A stretch of 64,000 bases of DNA from Juglans regia. Its lineage: Eukaryota > Streptophyta > Magnoliopsida > Fagales > Juglandaceae. The notes beneath the pieces are model-generated. The model saw only the letters and a list, made by a program, of their open reading frames with translations. It was not told where the DNA came from and did no database searches. Shown here in pieces: positions 1-11,700 of the stretch. The DNA lies in the NCBI RefSeq assembly GCF_001411555.2, contig NC_049907.1, positions 31,081,001 through 31,145,000 on the forward strand, in the 5' to 3' direction. Every line of letters starts with the position of its first letter. Position 1 is the stretch's first letter. The translations under genes were made by a program, and so were the position numbers.

Positions 1-1500
1 TATCTTCTTTTTTTTTTGTAAAAGTATGAAGTAAAAATAACTATTAAAAAAAACCTATAAAATATTCATAAGCTTACGATAAGTCTATGGTCATAAAGAA
101 ATTTCACAAAAGTAAACTTACAAACTGACATAGTTTTATGTGACATGTTAGATCTACTTTACAATACAAGTAACTTTATAATTTGACGTACCACATCAAG
201 ACAAGTCAGTTTGTGAGTTCACTTTTATAAAATCTCTTTGTAACTAAGCATTTCTCTAAATTTAATAGCAAGCCCTTCATAACTAAATCTGGTATATGGT
301 GACAACTCAGGTAAGCAGTTAAGGCCGGGTACCCGTCCGAGTCAAAATCATACCACCCAAGTAGATATTTGGAATGCATATATAGACCTGAATGCAAATT
401 AGGATGCAGTTGAATATCCGAATCTATATTTTGGTGATCACCCCTAATTTCTAATATTTCTTTGTGTATTTTATTAAACCCATGTGCATTTCGACAATAA
501 CTAGTTTTAATTGTCTTGGGATGTGCATGCACAATTAAGGAGCTCTAACACATGTTTCAACAATACATGTCAATTAAAAAACTAAAGTACAAAGATTATG
601 AATAACAATGGTTATTATTGCCTAGCAAAACTATGGGCTATAATATTGTTGTTAAGGATATGGCTGAGTGAGATTGTTCGTGGCTAGGATAGACAAGAAC
701 TATGTTTGATAGTATCTTCATTACGATGGTGATTGGAAGCAATGAGTGAGAGACAAATCACATAACATTACGATATTCATTTGCAGGTTCAATGTATGCC
801 AACAGTTAACCTTGGATAAGTCAATTCTGAAGGAGACTCTTAAACAGTCCAAAAAGCTATCAAGAGCCAAAAACCTACAAAAATTGGACCTTAGATCCAA
901 TCATCTAGATCATATGGCAACTCCTACACATCTATGTAGATTGGAGCACTACAACTGTTCAAATACTTGTGCGTACGAGTTGGCAATACAGGTTGTCGCA
1001 TACTCAGAGAAAACACTCCATTTTTCAACACTTTCTCTTCACAACAAAAACAACAATAAAAAAGAAGACTACACTAGATGAAACCCATCGATCTATTTAC
1101 TCTATACACTCTGGGAGTAGAAAAATGTAACGTGACTTAAAAATGAATTTTTGGTGTAATAACATGGAAAGGAAAATTGTACAATTCGTAATAAGGTGCT
1201 TGACTTGCTAATGTGTGGCGCCTTATTTCTCGATAAAGAATCTTGAGAGAATCCATGGTGCTAAGGGTGCCTGCCGATCGACAACACTCTAAATTTTAGG
1301 TGTGAAGATTTCACAAGGAATGCACATGTAGTTTCCACAAGGAATGCAAGTGTAAGCACAATATATGTGTATGTCACAGCAAAATAAGTAAAGGCTAAAG
1401 GTTAATTGTACCAGAGGTCTAAACTGGAAAAAAATTTCATCCTTTAATAACAATAATATCTATATGTCATAGTCACTTCCCAAATAATATGATACAGCAT
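1..1500. other. AT-rich sequence without recognisable gene
   Basis: I see no conserved domain, RNA gene or repeat boundary. Open frames are short (up to about 110 codons) on either strand, show no family resemblance and lie in AT-rich sequence, so I do not call them genes. The right part may be the downstream end of the minus-strand LTR-like remnant that follows. Confidence 0.5.
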
Positions 1501-2640
1501 CATATGTTCATTGCTTATGTCTAGGTACGACAAATCGAACATGATTTGTAAATAATACATCTTCAAAATAATACAACGACTACTAACAGTAATAGTCCCC
1601 CGTTCCTATTACTTGGGTAGGGTCGGTCCTTCCTCCTCGGGAATCTCTTTTGGGGCTACACCTACATCAAAGTCTATGATTCTGATAAAGAAAACCATAA
1701 GTTAAACAATTATGACAAAACTGCTAATGAGAGACAATGCAAGTGAAGATTTAATGGGCACTTTTATGTACAAGAGTTGTGAACATATATATATTTATGC
1801 ATGGTGAGGAACCACCCTCTCTATGAAAGACAAGTATATAAGTATGACAAGTAATCACTCTTAAGAAATCACCCTCTGAGGAATTACCTTATGTGCAAAT
1901 CTCAAGTATACATAACTATCACCTAGGCTTTAATCCAACATGTGAAACTCATCATGTAAAAAAATCCAGTAGGAATCACTCCACCGTTGGACTTGGGGAA
2001 TCACTCAACACATCCAACATACGAGCTAATTCACCAGTTTCAAACCATCCAACATGGGGACTCACTCAACCCAGTCACACACACTGAAACACACATGATC
2101 AACCCAAGGAATCTCTCTACCCAATCAATCGACTCGGAGACACCACACATGATACACACGGGAATCTCTCTACCCGTCTATCAAGTGAGGCCAATATGAA
2201 AGTGTTCCAACCCAATAATCACAGGGACTTTCTCTACCCGTTTGAAAACCATGAAAATGTGTCGTAGGAATGGTGTGGGGAATCCACTACCCGTCTATGA
2301 TGATTGACACACAGTAAGACTCACGCACCCAGAAATCACAAACACGATCAATCTGAATCATTCAAACTCATCATCTCAAAATCACAATGTAAAGCTACCA
2401 GCCTCATCAGTTCTTTGTTTTACATTTACACGGTTAGTGTCGTTTCTCGCTTGACCGGTTCTGGGTTAAAAGTCTTTTGTTCACCTCGAGCTGAGATGTG
2501 TTAGCGAGGCTTTCTATATAGTTTCCCTTGCCATTTTTGGACTAACTGCACTTTGCTGGCCTCACTACCTCATCTTCCACCTTGCTAAGGAAAGGCTCTC
2601 TTCTTTGCCTTCCCTTTGTCTCCAAAAGGTGGTTTCTCCC
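1500..2640 (-). repeat. degenerate LTR-like remnant (minus strand)
   Basis: Read on the minus strand this stretch has the flavour of the large LTRs further along: a diverging repeat block, then a stretch ending near 1620-1650 in a purine-rich GAGGAGGAAGGACC-type sequence, comparable to the GACGAGGCAGAGGCC box near the 3' end of LTR C1, and then TAATAG/CTATTA arms around a C/G run at 1591-1612. No TG...CA boundaries or target-site duplication were found, so extent and class are inferred from resemblance only. Confidence 0.3.
1960..2310 (-). repeat. degenerate ~60-bp tandem repeat
   Basis: On the minus strand the core GACGGGTAGAGAGATTCCC recurs about seven times with drift (variants with GGGTAGTGGATTCCCC, GGGTTGAGTGAGTCCCC, GTTGAGTGATTCCCC). 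Spacing is irregular, near 55-65 bp. The small open frames across it are produced by the repetition and are not proteins. Confidence 0.6.
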
Positions 2641-2649
2641 CTTGTGTTG

Positions 2650-3038
2650 CCACGGTTCTCACACAATGAGTCAAAGCAGAACACCAGAAATTAGCAAAAC
2701 TTTTGCAATAGTTAAAAACCCCCATAATGGAAGTGGGAAAAAATTACCATAGATTTTGTAATGGGATTGCCTAGGGCGCCAACTAGACAAGATGTTGTTT
2801 GGGTAGTGGTAGATTGATAAACCAAATCAACTCATTTCCTACAAATTGAAGCTAAAATATCAATAGACTAGTTGGAGGAAAAATATATCTCAAAAATTAT
2901 TCATCTACATGGAGTCTCGACATCCATCACATCTGACAGAGATTCTCATTTCACATCAAGATTTTGGAGAAGCTTGTAGGAGGCTTTGGGACCGGATTAG
3001 GTTTTAGTACAACGATCCACCTACATACGGACGACTAA
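2650..3038 (+). pseudogene. Ty3/gypsy integrase remnant, part 1 (HHCC end and core start)
   Basis: Conceptual translation gives VKAEHQKLAKLLQ, then a stretch around IDFVMGLPRAPTRQDVVW, a VVVD...TKSTHF stretch, and [15 protein letters not shown] near 2930-2970. These are the linker after the zinc-binding HHCC domain and the first half of the DDE core of a Ty3/gypsy integrase, including the first two catalytic aspartates (in IDFV and in SDRD). Stops and at least one frameshift interrupt it. It ends at the ACTAA target site of solo LTR A1 and resumes at 7603. The LHNVFHVSMLRK-type ending of the third part suggests a chromovirus, possibly Tekay/Del; that clade call is inference. Confidence 0.85.
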
Positions 3039-5839
3039 TGTAACAGTCTGCTAGAAATTTATTGGTGGAATTTCTATTGACTTTAGGAATCTCGTGAAAA
3101 CCCCATAAGTTTTTACGACTCGACCAATCGCATAGGTTTTAGTCTGTCAACATAGTCAGTGTTATCACTCACTATGGTGCTAGTAATATGAGTTTAATTA
3201 TTTGGGGTAGTTAGAAGTGTCAGAATGCGTTATGGTCTACGCCATTAGACTCAGAGGATTATTTAGGATTTTATGGCGCAATAACTTATTTTCATAATTC
3301 CGGACGAAACGTCTGTTGAAAATTGTGAAATTATTTTTAGGGGCACTTCGGGGTTGAATTTTGTTAAACGATTTTCAATATAAGTTAATATGAATATTTA
3401 GAATTTTTAGTGCTAAGTTTATTATGTATTTTTTTTGGAGTGAGCAGTAACCTCGATAAGCGCACCCATTGCAGTGTTTTCAAAATCACAGTGTGGAATG
3501 TCCAAATTAGGCTAGAGAAGTTTTATTTGGACACTTGGCAAGATTTTAGCCACACTTAGTGAATGGTATTAGATACTTGACACAAAGAAGAACCATTAGA
3601 TAGATTTGTCAAAGGAATCAAGGTGTGAGATCATGCCACCTAAGCAAAGTTGTGTTTCATCTGTTCAACCAAATTGTGCCAGACCAAAGAGGGTTTCAAC
3701 CCTAGCAAAACCCTAAATGATTGGAATCCAATTGAAACCCCAAAAGCTTAGTTGAAACCAAAACCCTAAATGGTTTTCCCAAACCCTAAAGTTGGCCTCC
3801 AAACCCTTTTTAATCCGATTTCTAGCATTGTGTTTAATCACTTGATTAAATCACTTCCACATGCTATTAATTAATCAAATCCTTTTTATGACATCATTAT
3901 TCAACCTTTTAAAGCTTGGGAATTTTATTGGGCCAAGAAAAATTGATTTTGGGCTTGATAGCATCTCAAACCCTAACCAAACCCCCTTTAAACCCCAAAT
4001 TGAAGCCCACTTGGTGGGGCCCACCAAGGCCCACGAAATTGGCCACCTTGGCAAAGCTTCTTGGAGAAGTTTCCTCCCCCACATGGCAGACCATCCATTG
4101 CCATTGGCTGCACCCAATAGTGCCTTGATGTGAAGGAGAAATCCACTCCACCAACCTCCATCTTTCACAGCTGCTGCAAGCAGTCTCTGCCCCTCTCTAT
4201 TCTCCACTTTATGCCACATATCCACCTCCAATCAAGAGTCATTCAAGCCCATAACTTCTCCCTCCAGAATTCTAAAGTTGTGCAAGACATACTTCTCTCT
4301 ATTTTATCACTTCTTTCTCCCATTCTTAGAGAGAAACCCAAAAGAGCTCTCTCGAGCAGATTTCTGAGACTTTTTGCGTGGCCATTTACGACCCCTTGTA
4401 AGTATTTTTGCACGATGATTCCTTCACATAAGTTATTCTTCTTTGAGTGTAGTTTCCATGGATATATTATTAGTCTCATTCCATTCTCATTTGGTCGGTC
4501 AAAAGTATTTTTAACCATAGAAAGGTCATTCTGGGCGTGAAACTAGAGAGTATGTTATGTTTTGGATGTTTTGACCAAGCTAATGGACTTATCTTGGTCC
4601 GAATATTTTATGGATTGTTTTTAACATGTGTTTATGAATGTTCATTGAGGTTTTGTTGCATGAATAAAGCTTTTGATGATAGATTTGCTTAGAGTTAGAA
4701 ACTTGAAAACTGGAAGTGTAAAAACAGTTTCTGTTTGGTGAAAGTTTGAATATTTCGTGGTTTAATCTTATTCCAAAGGCTTTGATATTTTTATATGATG
4801 ATCCTAAGCCTCTTATATACATGTTAGGATGTTATTTCGAAGATATTTAGTATTATTTTTAAAGATATGATTTTCTATGCAAGAGGATTTCGGTTTGGCC
4901 TAAACTTTGATGTTTTTGAGTTAGATCCATGTTTTATTAAATTTTAGCCATGTGATTTTAAGTTTGATGGTTGGATCTTCTTTAGGACACTTTTTTAAAC
5001 CATGTGATGTGTTAGTTTGAAGATCACATGTCTTTAAGCCATGGATCAAGAGATTGATCATAGTTAGTTGGGAAAATCAGTTTCTGTTTTGGACTAAGTT
5101 TAAAACCAAAAACTCCAAGTGTTGTTTTGTGTTTTTTGGTGAGTTTTGTTTGATGTTTTAAAGCATGTTTGATCTTAGGATGATGTTATGAATATGTTAG
5201 AAGTAAGATTTGATTTTTTGGAATTCTTGGAGATGTTTTTATTAAGGTCAAAACTTGTGATTTAAGGTTTACTTTTTGTTAAAAAATTTGGGTCTTTTTA
5301 CAAAAAGTTTGGTATTGATAATTAGCTTTTTCTTAATGGATAGTTTTAAGGGTGTTTTTAAACTTAGGATAGGAAGATCTTTGTTCAAGATTTTGGTTTA
5401 TTCATGAGTTTTGGAACTTGAAAGAATTGCAACCAAAATAAGACAAATGGCCTATGTAGGTTTCGGCCATAGTGAGTTTTTCATAGTTGTGATTGGTTTT
5501 AAATTTTTCTGAGTTGAGATTTGAGTTTGGGACAAAATTTACATGAGGAATGTAAATTTTGGTAATTTTTTTGGAATTAGGATATCAAATCCTTAAGTTA
5601 GGGGGTAAAATGGTCATTTGCCCACATGTAGAGGGTAAAATGGTAATTTTACTCTAAGTTGTCTCTTTTCACATTTCTAATTGTTAGTAATTAATTTCTA
5701 ACTTTTAGAATAACCTTTTACAGTTCCTCGTGTTTCGCGCTTTATTCTAGTAGAACGCGACGATCGAGGTAAGTTAGCTTTTAACTTACTATCAGTTTAA
5801 TGTGTATGAGTGATAAGTAAGGGAACTAAATTGTATGTA

Positions 5840-6260
5840 TGCATGTTATCATATGTGCCATGCCAAGTCATTACATATTTATCTGTTACACAGAATTTAT
5901 TCTGTCATGAATTATTCATCTGTTACAAAAGATATTCTATCACGTATTCCTATACATTGCAAGCATGTCATGTTAAGCTAAGTATGCCATCTGTTACATG
6001 TATTTCATGTCATGTAAGATTCGCTGTCACATGTGACACCATGTTATGAAATGTTGTCTGTTATATGGTATGCCATGTTACGAAATGTTGCATGTTACAT
6101 ATATGCCATGTTATGAAATGTATTCTGTTACATTTATGTCTTGAAGTATGTCATGTCTGTCATCTTATGTTCATGTCATGTTATGCTACGTCAGGACTTT
6201 TATCTTTTATGTCACGATCATGTTACGTCACGTTACGAAATGTCATGTATGCCAGTTAAG
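5840..6260 (+). repeat. degenerate TGTTACATGT/CATGTTATGAAATG tandem repeats in LTR A1
   Basis: Short units built on CATGTTA(T/C)GAAATGT and CTGTTACAT recur every 25-60 bp with heavy drift. The same block is at 33060-33490 in LTR A2. Open frames with repeated Cys/His/Met residues here are translation of the repeat. Confidence 0.7.
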
Positions 6261-6467
6261 TTATTCATGTCAATCACGACCCTAAGCGCTAGGATGGGGT
6301 AATATCCTAGTGAAACTCCTTTGTTCACGCTGGAGTATCTAAATAGGTATGAAATTCCCTGGGTTGACAAAGTACAGTCAACAGGTTGCGAATGGGGCCT
6401 AATTAGCTGGTCACCGGAGCGCGCCAGGCACTAACGCCGATGGTGCCACACATTACGTTACGTGTGT

Positions 6468-6584
6468 CCACAGCAAGTGTGGCACAAACAAATAAGTCAT
6501 AGGGCCACAACAACTGTGGAGCATACACTACGTGAGACACAGCAATTGTGACACGTAAAATACGTGGGGCCACAACAATTGTGG
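6468..6584 (+). repeat. array of four small hairpins in LTR A1
   Basis: Four perfect or near-perfect dyads follow one another: CCACAGCAAGTGTGG, CCACAACAACTGTGG, CACAGCAATTGTG and CCACAACAATTGTGG, separated by about 30 bp of ACGTAG/CGTGAG-type spacer. LTR A2 has the same block with one extra unit. Confidence 0.8.
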
Positions 6585-6719
6585 ATTACATATTAACGCA
6601 CTCACAGCTGGTATAGAAACCTATGATGTGATGCGGTAATCGGCAGGGACACACGGCTCAAAGGGACCTGTGTAGCACCCATATGGTCACTTTAAGGATT
6701 AAGTCTATTGAATAAGATT

Positions 6720-7040
6720 TCAAGTTCATGTATTTCACGTTCAAGTCATGTTTCAAGTTCACGTTATGTTACGTTCAAGTTTACGTTCACGCAATCATGG
6801 TAATCCCATGAGACAAGAATATGTTTCAAGTTCATGTTATGTTATGTTCCAAGTTCACATTTATGTTATGTTATGCTCAAGTTCATGTTCAAATTATGCA
6901 TGTTCACGTTCATGTTATGTTTTAAGTCTATGTTATATTTCAAGTTCACATTCATGCTATGTTTCAAGTCACGTTCATGCTAAGCTTCAGTTTCAGTTTA
7001 AGTTATGCCAGTTATGTTATGTTGTATGTCAAGTTATGCT
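6720..7040 (+). repeat. TTCAAGTTCATGTTATG degenerate repeats in LTR A1
   Basis: Motifs TTCAAGTTCA and CATGTTATG alternate through the block with variable spacing. It corresponds to 33965-34240 in A2, where one local unit (GTTATGTTTCAAGT) is more regular. Confidence 0.7.
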
Positions 7041-7164
7041 ATGATTACTTATGATTTGATTATGCATTCATTCTTTTACTGCCATGCATGCATCATTAAT
7101 CTGTGTGGAAGTTTTCCGTTAACTTGCTGAGATTTGTAATCAAATCTCACTATGGTAGTCCCAA

Positions 7165-7187
7165 CTACCATTCCCCCTGAATGGTAG
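7165..7187 (+). other. conserved stem-loop near the 3' end of LTR A1
   Basis: Perfect 9-bp stem CTACCATTC/GAATGGTAG with loop CCCCT, followed by ATTTTGTTA. The left arm can instead pair with TGGTAGT at 7153-7159 (TGGTAGT-CCCA-ACTACCA), so two exclusive hairpins are possible. Homologous stem-loops occur at 10661-10684, 29609-29632 and 34367-34389. Confidence 0.75.
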
Positions 7188-7602
7188 ATTTTGTTATAGG
7201 ATCTGAAGGAAAACCGGGAATCGACCAATTGGAAACGGCCGACTAAGCGACGGTGCGGCGTAAATGGTATTACAATAGTTACCTCAGATTACTACTTGTA
7301 TTGGTGGAGTTCAATCTCCAGCACTCTTTTGATCACAACCTTATGGACTATTATTGTGATATTAGTTGTTTAGTATGTCGTTAAGTATGGAGTATGTTTT
7401 AAGTATTTGGGATATTTTAGTTTGGTGCATAGTATTGCTAAAGAAAAAAATTATCCGCTGCGAATATTGCATAATGCTAGATACATGTTAGGAATATTGC
7501 ATCTTATATGTCATGAACGGGGGCAGGTAACCTTGTGTTGCATGTCTCGACACTTCAAATGTCCGTCCAATCCCAAGCGGAATTTGGGGGCATCACAACT
7601 AA

Positions 7603-7910
7603 TCAGAATGAACCATCCAGATACTGAAAGATAGGTTGAGAGCTTACTTCTTGGATCTAGAAAGGAATTGGATTAGCTATATACCATTAGTAGAATCAAC
7701 CTAAAATAACAGTTTCCATTCCAATATAGGCATGGATCCACATGAGACTTTGTACGGGAAAAAGATGTCACACACCTCCTTATTTGGATGTAGTACATGA
7801 GGTGATGCATTATAGGACCATAAATCATCCAATAAATCAGCAAGAAGGTCCAACTGATTAAAGAACGATTGAGGGCAACCTAGGCCTGCCAAAAAAGCTA
7901 TGATGATAAT
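7603..7910 (+). pseudogene. Ty3/gypsy integrase remnant, part 2 (core end)
   Basis: Continues directly from the part ending at 3038 once LTR A1 and one TSD copy are removed. Readable stretches are TIQILKDRLRAYFLDLERNW, ISYIPLVEST, NNSFHSNIGMDPHETLYGKK and MSHTSLFGCST, the second half of a Ty3/gypsy integrase core; the glutamate in LVEST lies where the third catalytic acid is expected. A stop falls just after it, with others further on. It ends in PRPAKKAMM at the ATAAT target site of solo LTR B1. Confidence 0.88.
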
Positions 7911-8269
7911 TGTAACACCCACCTAAAAAGCTCATTAGGCCTTGACCTTAGTAACCTTAATCCTAGTTAACTAGGAGTTGAGCTATTCTAGAATAAGAAT
8001 AATTTTGGATATTTGAGTTGGCAAGAGGACCTTATAATTTTGGGTTATTAATTACATTAGGGTCGATGGTAAGGTTAGCCTTAATCTTGGCACTTAGTAC
8101 AAAATTAGCATAAGATTAACGGGATTATCTAAAATTGAAGATTCAGTGATATGTGGCTTGAATTGCGGAGCTCATAAGGATTTGGTCTTTAACAGATTGA
8201 TTATGGAACTTAGATTTGGTGGTCAGCAGTAGATTGATCCCGGTCAGGATGAATTATCCCACTGAGTAG

Positions 8270-8775
8270 ATGCCATGTGTGCTGAATATAACTGGCGTGA
8301 AGGTCACAAATGAACGAGCGTAGAGGTCACAAAGACCACACGACCCTCTCCTCACCTACTGAGTGGAAAGACTCCCAACAAGGATGAAAGACTCGTTTCA
8401 CCTTTTCTAGTTGTTGCCCACGATGTCATTTAAGTGGACTTTTAAGTTGGTCGGTTAGACTAGTCGCCCAATCTAACCGCCTAGAACCTTGTTGCCAAGT
8501 CTTCTCACCCAAAAGGTAAAATATATTGGCGCCAAGTCTTCGTGCCTTCTGGTCTCCACACCCAGGTCTTTACCCTCTGGTCGTGAATCTCCTCGCTTAT
8601 CGAGAGGTAAGCCTTCTCACCTTTGGGAGATAGAAATATCTTTGCTACCCAATGGACAAAAATGCTCTCTTTTTTGCACTAAATCTTCTCATTCCTTCAA
8701 ATCCAAGAAAAATAAATAAAAATTTATAGAAATAAAATAAAATCAATAGTATTAAAGGGAAAATAACACTTATCA
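8270..8775 (-). mobile_element. truncated family-D LTR piece inside LTR B1
   Basis: On the minus strand, starting TGATAAGTGT at 8775, this matches the first ~400 bp of solo LTR D1 (28016-29566): both share AATACTATTGATTTTATTTT, GGATTTGAAGGAATGAGA-like sequence, and GACTAGTCTAACCGA around 8450. The low-coordinate boundary and a TSD could not be fixed. Its TG start independently supports the boundary chosen for D1, where TG has become CG. Confidence 0.65.
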
Positions 8776-9328
8776 CCCCACGACCTGGCCACCACTGTAG
8801 GACATTGTAGCCACAGTAGGGAAGAAGTCATGATGGTTTCAGGCCACTATTCCTCTTACTCAAAAGGACACAAACTGTAGAAGGCAGTATGGAAATTTCA
8901 GCAGGACACCTCCATCTCATCGCCTTATTTCGGGCTGCACATTCATGATCACTTTGCAGCAAACTTTCCACCTTCTACCACCAGAAAAAGTCTTCAAGAA
9001 GTGACCTTTCTCCTGCACAAATCAGCCATGATGATGGTTCAAAGGGATTAGTCAAGACAATGATCAAAATCTGCCAAAGGAAAACCAGCTGAACCCCTTA
9101 GCCCCATTGGGTGGTTTTGATGATTTTTCTCCCCCCTCCTCTGCCCCACAACTTGGCCAGCCCCCATAGGAGAAATGTAGCAACCATAGAAGTGAAATCA
9201 TGGTGGTTTAGGACACTGTTTTGACCTACACAAGATGACACAAGTGATGGAGTGCAAATCTGGAAAATTCATATTCATACACCATCTTCCATCAGTCCCC
9301 TTGACCAAAGCCAACGTCCCCTTGGCTG

Positions 9329-9337
9329 CCTATAAAA
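9329..9337 (+). promoter_or_regulatory. TATA-like box in LTR B1
   Basis: CTATAAAAGG lies about 30 bp before a C/T-rich CTCTCATTTCCTCC leader, the spacing expected of a retroelement core promoter. Inferred from motif and context only. Confidence 0.45.
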
Positions 9338-10660
9338 GGCCCCCTCACCCTCTCATTTCCTCCACACCTCAGCTCTAAGCTTCCTCTTAAGCCTTGAAAA
9401 GCAATTCCCCCTCTTAGAGATCAAAAGAATGAAACCGAGTGAGTTCTTGAGTGTTCTTATGTAAGGCTGTCTAGAGTGCTTGGAAGGCCACAAAATTTGT
9501 AAATTTTCTTGCTTTTAATCTTAGTTAGCATGTCAAGCTTTGTTTCCATGTGTTGGTTCAAAATTTGGGTAAGTTTTGGGAAGGCTTTCATGCATAAATC
9601 AAAACCAGGTCAATTAAGGGATGATTTGGATAATTACATGATTTTAAGAGAAAATTTAGCTATGGCATCTCTTAAGCATGATTTGATATGATTCATTAGT
9701 ATTAACATGATTATGGAAGCTTTAAATTGTGATTAGAAGCATGTCATGGTAGGTTTTGAATCTATCTTGTTTTGATCAAGTATGAATCGGTTTGAATGAA
9801 GTAGAGATTAAGGACATCTTAGCCATGATTAAGTGTTGGGATGAACTCTATTATCCTATAATTAGTCTTCATTATGTCATTAAAGATGTTAGTGATTTGT
9901 GATTAAAGAAAATCTCATATGCATGCATGCATAGGGACCAATAGTTGAAAATACACTTAGGCATCAACTAGAGTGCATGCCATGGGTTGGGACCATTTGG
10001 AAAAGTTCCACTTTGATTTTGAACATCCAAGGGCATAAATGGTGTTAGAGTGCGAAAATATGATATCCATGAATTTTTATTAAATTTGGAGTTTGTTTAC
10101 AATTAGTGAAAATTTAGAGCCTTAACAACACTTTTTGCGGGTTTATATGGGATCTTTTTAAAGAACGCCGAAGCAAAGTCATATGTTATGACACCTAATA
10201 CTTTTGGGTGTATATGTTATGATATTATGATGATATTATGTTATATTACCAATGCATTGAGAACGATGTCTGCAGATGATGATGTAGTGCCAACATGAAT
10301 TGTGCTACGGTCACCGGCAGGTGCTCATGGTGCATTTGGGCAACCATGTTGCTACCAAACGTATATTAATGATGACTTTAATAAACAATGAAATTTTATG
10401 ATTTTTGAAGGAAATGAAGTATGAAATGTTCTCTTTTGAAATGTCATATTTTTGGAATGAGAAAGTGAAAATGTTCTCTAAAAACGAAAGTGCATTAAAG
10501 TTTTTCTAAAAATATTGAGAAATCTGGATGGGAGACACATGCACATTTTCTGCATTTCATACAATTCGTATTTATCATTCTTCATGAATAATTAATCTCT
10601 GTACAAATTGGTTGTTTAATTTATTGAGATTTCAAGTAAATCTCACCCCTTGTGGGACCA

Positions 10661-10684
10661 CTATCATTCCCCCTGGAATGATAG
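10661..10684 (+). other. conserved stem-loop near the 3' end of LTR B1
   Basis: Stem CTATCATTC/GAATGATAG with loop CCCCTG. Relative to the A1 stem, a C-G pair has become T-A on both arms, so pairing is kept. A second small dyad (GTGG-GA-CCAC) lies immediately upstream, in place of the alternative hairpin seen in A1/A2. Confidence 0.75.
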
Positions 10685-11118
10685 AAGTTGTGACAGGACC
10701 GGTAGAGGATGAACATGATGGATCACTGGATGCAGATGGTTGAAGAGGAGCCGGGCCTCGAATTAAGACTAAAAATAATTTTCATGCTCATAAGCATTGA
10801 CTCTTCATTCTTCATAGCGTATGAAATAATTGATCTAACCATAGAACTTGGATTAAGTATTTTGTATTAAAGAAATGTTATCCTTAAGTTTGAACTTACG
10901 ATGGTTATTAATGCTATTTGAATATGTTTAGTCCATTCTGGCATGCGTTATAACTAATCACCATTATTCTATTGCGATTATTGCATACTGCTAGTTATAC
11001 TTATAGGATGCATTGCATATTAATTGTCATGTACGGGGGTATGTAACCTTGTATTACATGTCCCAACACTCTAAGTCTCTGGTCCATCCCAAGTGAAGGT
11101 TGGGGGCGTCACAATAAT

Positions 11119-11575
11119 AGATGTTGAGACCTATAATTTAACATCGGAGAAATGATATTTTTCAAGATAGCACCAATGCAAGGTGTCATGTGATTTAGAG
11201 TAAATGGAAAGCTAAGTCCAAAGTTCATAGGCTATTATGGACTCCAGAAAGTTGGGACATTAGCCTACTGAATAGCCTTAGCCCCAAATCTATCCGGAGT
11301 CCAAAATCTGTTCCACGTATCCATGCTGAGAAAACATATCCACGACCCTACATATGTTATTAAGTACAAACAATTGGAAATTCGAGAAAATCTGTCCTAA
11401 AAAGAAATTTCGGTGAAAATACTAGATTCTAAGGAGCAATCACTGGGAAATAGAAAGATTTCGTTAGTCAATGTCATGTGGAGAAATTAAATTAAAAAAA
11501 TATCATGGGAATTAGAAAGCATAATACGGAAGAATTATCCACTTTTATTTGAACAATCAGGTAATGCCACCATCA
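11119..11575 (+). pseudogene. Ty3/gypsy integrase remnant, part 3 (C-terminal domain)
   Basis: Third collinear piece. Readable fragments include GTLAY-like and NLSGVHNLFHVSMLRK-like sequence (11270-11330), then IHDPTYVIKYKQLEIRENLS, a block near ISLVNVMWRN, and a terminal WELE-like segment around 11490-11570 ending at a FEQSG-like end. The HNxFHVSMLRK motif and the following chromodomain-like tail place it with Ty3/gypsy chromoviral integrases. It is interrupted by stops and frameshifts. The three parts together cover most of one integrase. Confidence 0.85.
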
Positions 11576-11700
11576 CAATCAAGATTACTATGCTCATTTT
11601 TGCTATATGATTTTGTGCTGAAATTAATACCTTTTTAATAATTATTTTATTGGATGAAAATAAATAAGTTTTACTTGAAATTTATCTTATTATATATATA
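11576..11700. other. AT-rich flank with hAT target site
   Basis: Short AT-rich stretch after the integrase, probably retroelement 3' interior. It ends in TATATATA (11693-11700), the left copy of the 8-bp target duplication of the hAT element. Confidence 0.5.

Larger units (their letters stand above)
3039..7597 (+). mobile_element. solo LTR A1 (4.56 kb), TSD ACTAA
   Basis: The element begins TGTAACAG and ends GGGGGCATCACA. It is flanked by a perfect 5-bp duplication ACTAA at 3034-3038 and 7598-7602, and the integrase reading resumes on the other side. No protein-coding interior is present, so this is a solo LTR left by LTR-LTR recombination. Related copy A2 (30460-34800) aligns along its length. 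Order inside: an AT-rich first half; a central GATCGAGGTAAG box (about 5762-5774); ATGTTACATG-type degenerate repeats; a block of short hairpins (6468-6584); more degenerate repeats; a stem-loop at 7165-7187; the 3' end. Length is at the upper end for plant Ty3/gypsy LTRs. Confidence 0.93.
7911..11113 (+). mobile_element. solo LTR B1 (3.2 kb), TSD ATAAT
   Basis: Starts TGTAACACCCACC and ends GGGGGCGTCACA, flanked by perfect ATAAT duplications at 7906-7910 and 11114-11118. The integrase reading continues beyond. It is a relative of A1/A2, sharing the terminal CGGGGG(C/T)A(G/T)GTAACCTTGT and GGGGGCGTCACA ends and the 3' stem-loop, but with a different 5' half. It holds a reverse-oriented piece of LTR family D near 8270-8775. 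The middle (9300-9480) has a CTATAAAAGG TATA-like box at about 9330 followed by a pyrimidine-rich leader, as expected for an LTR promoter. Confidence 0.93.

Noticed and set aside
206..532. 108-codon minus-strand frame as a host gene
   Set aside because: No recognisable domain, no supporting neighbouring exons, and AT-rich non-coding context.
5810..6049. Small protein shared by A1 and A2 (5810-6049 and 33029-33325)
   Set aside because: Similarity follows from LTR homology and the underlying degenerate repeat; frames diverge at indels.
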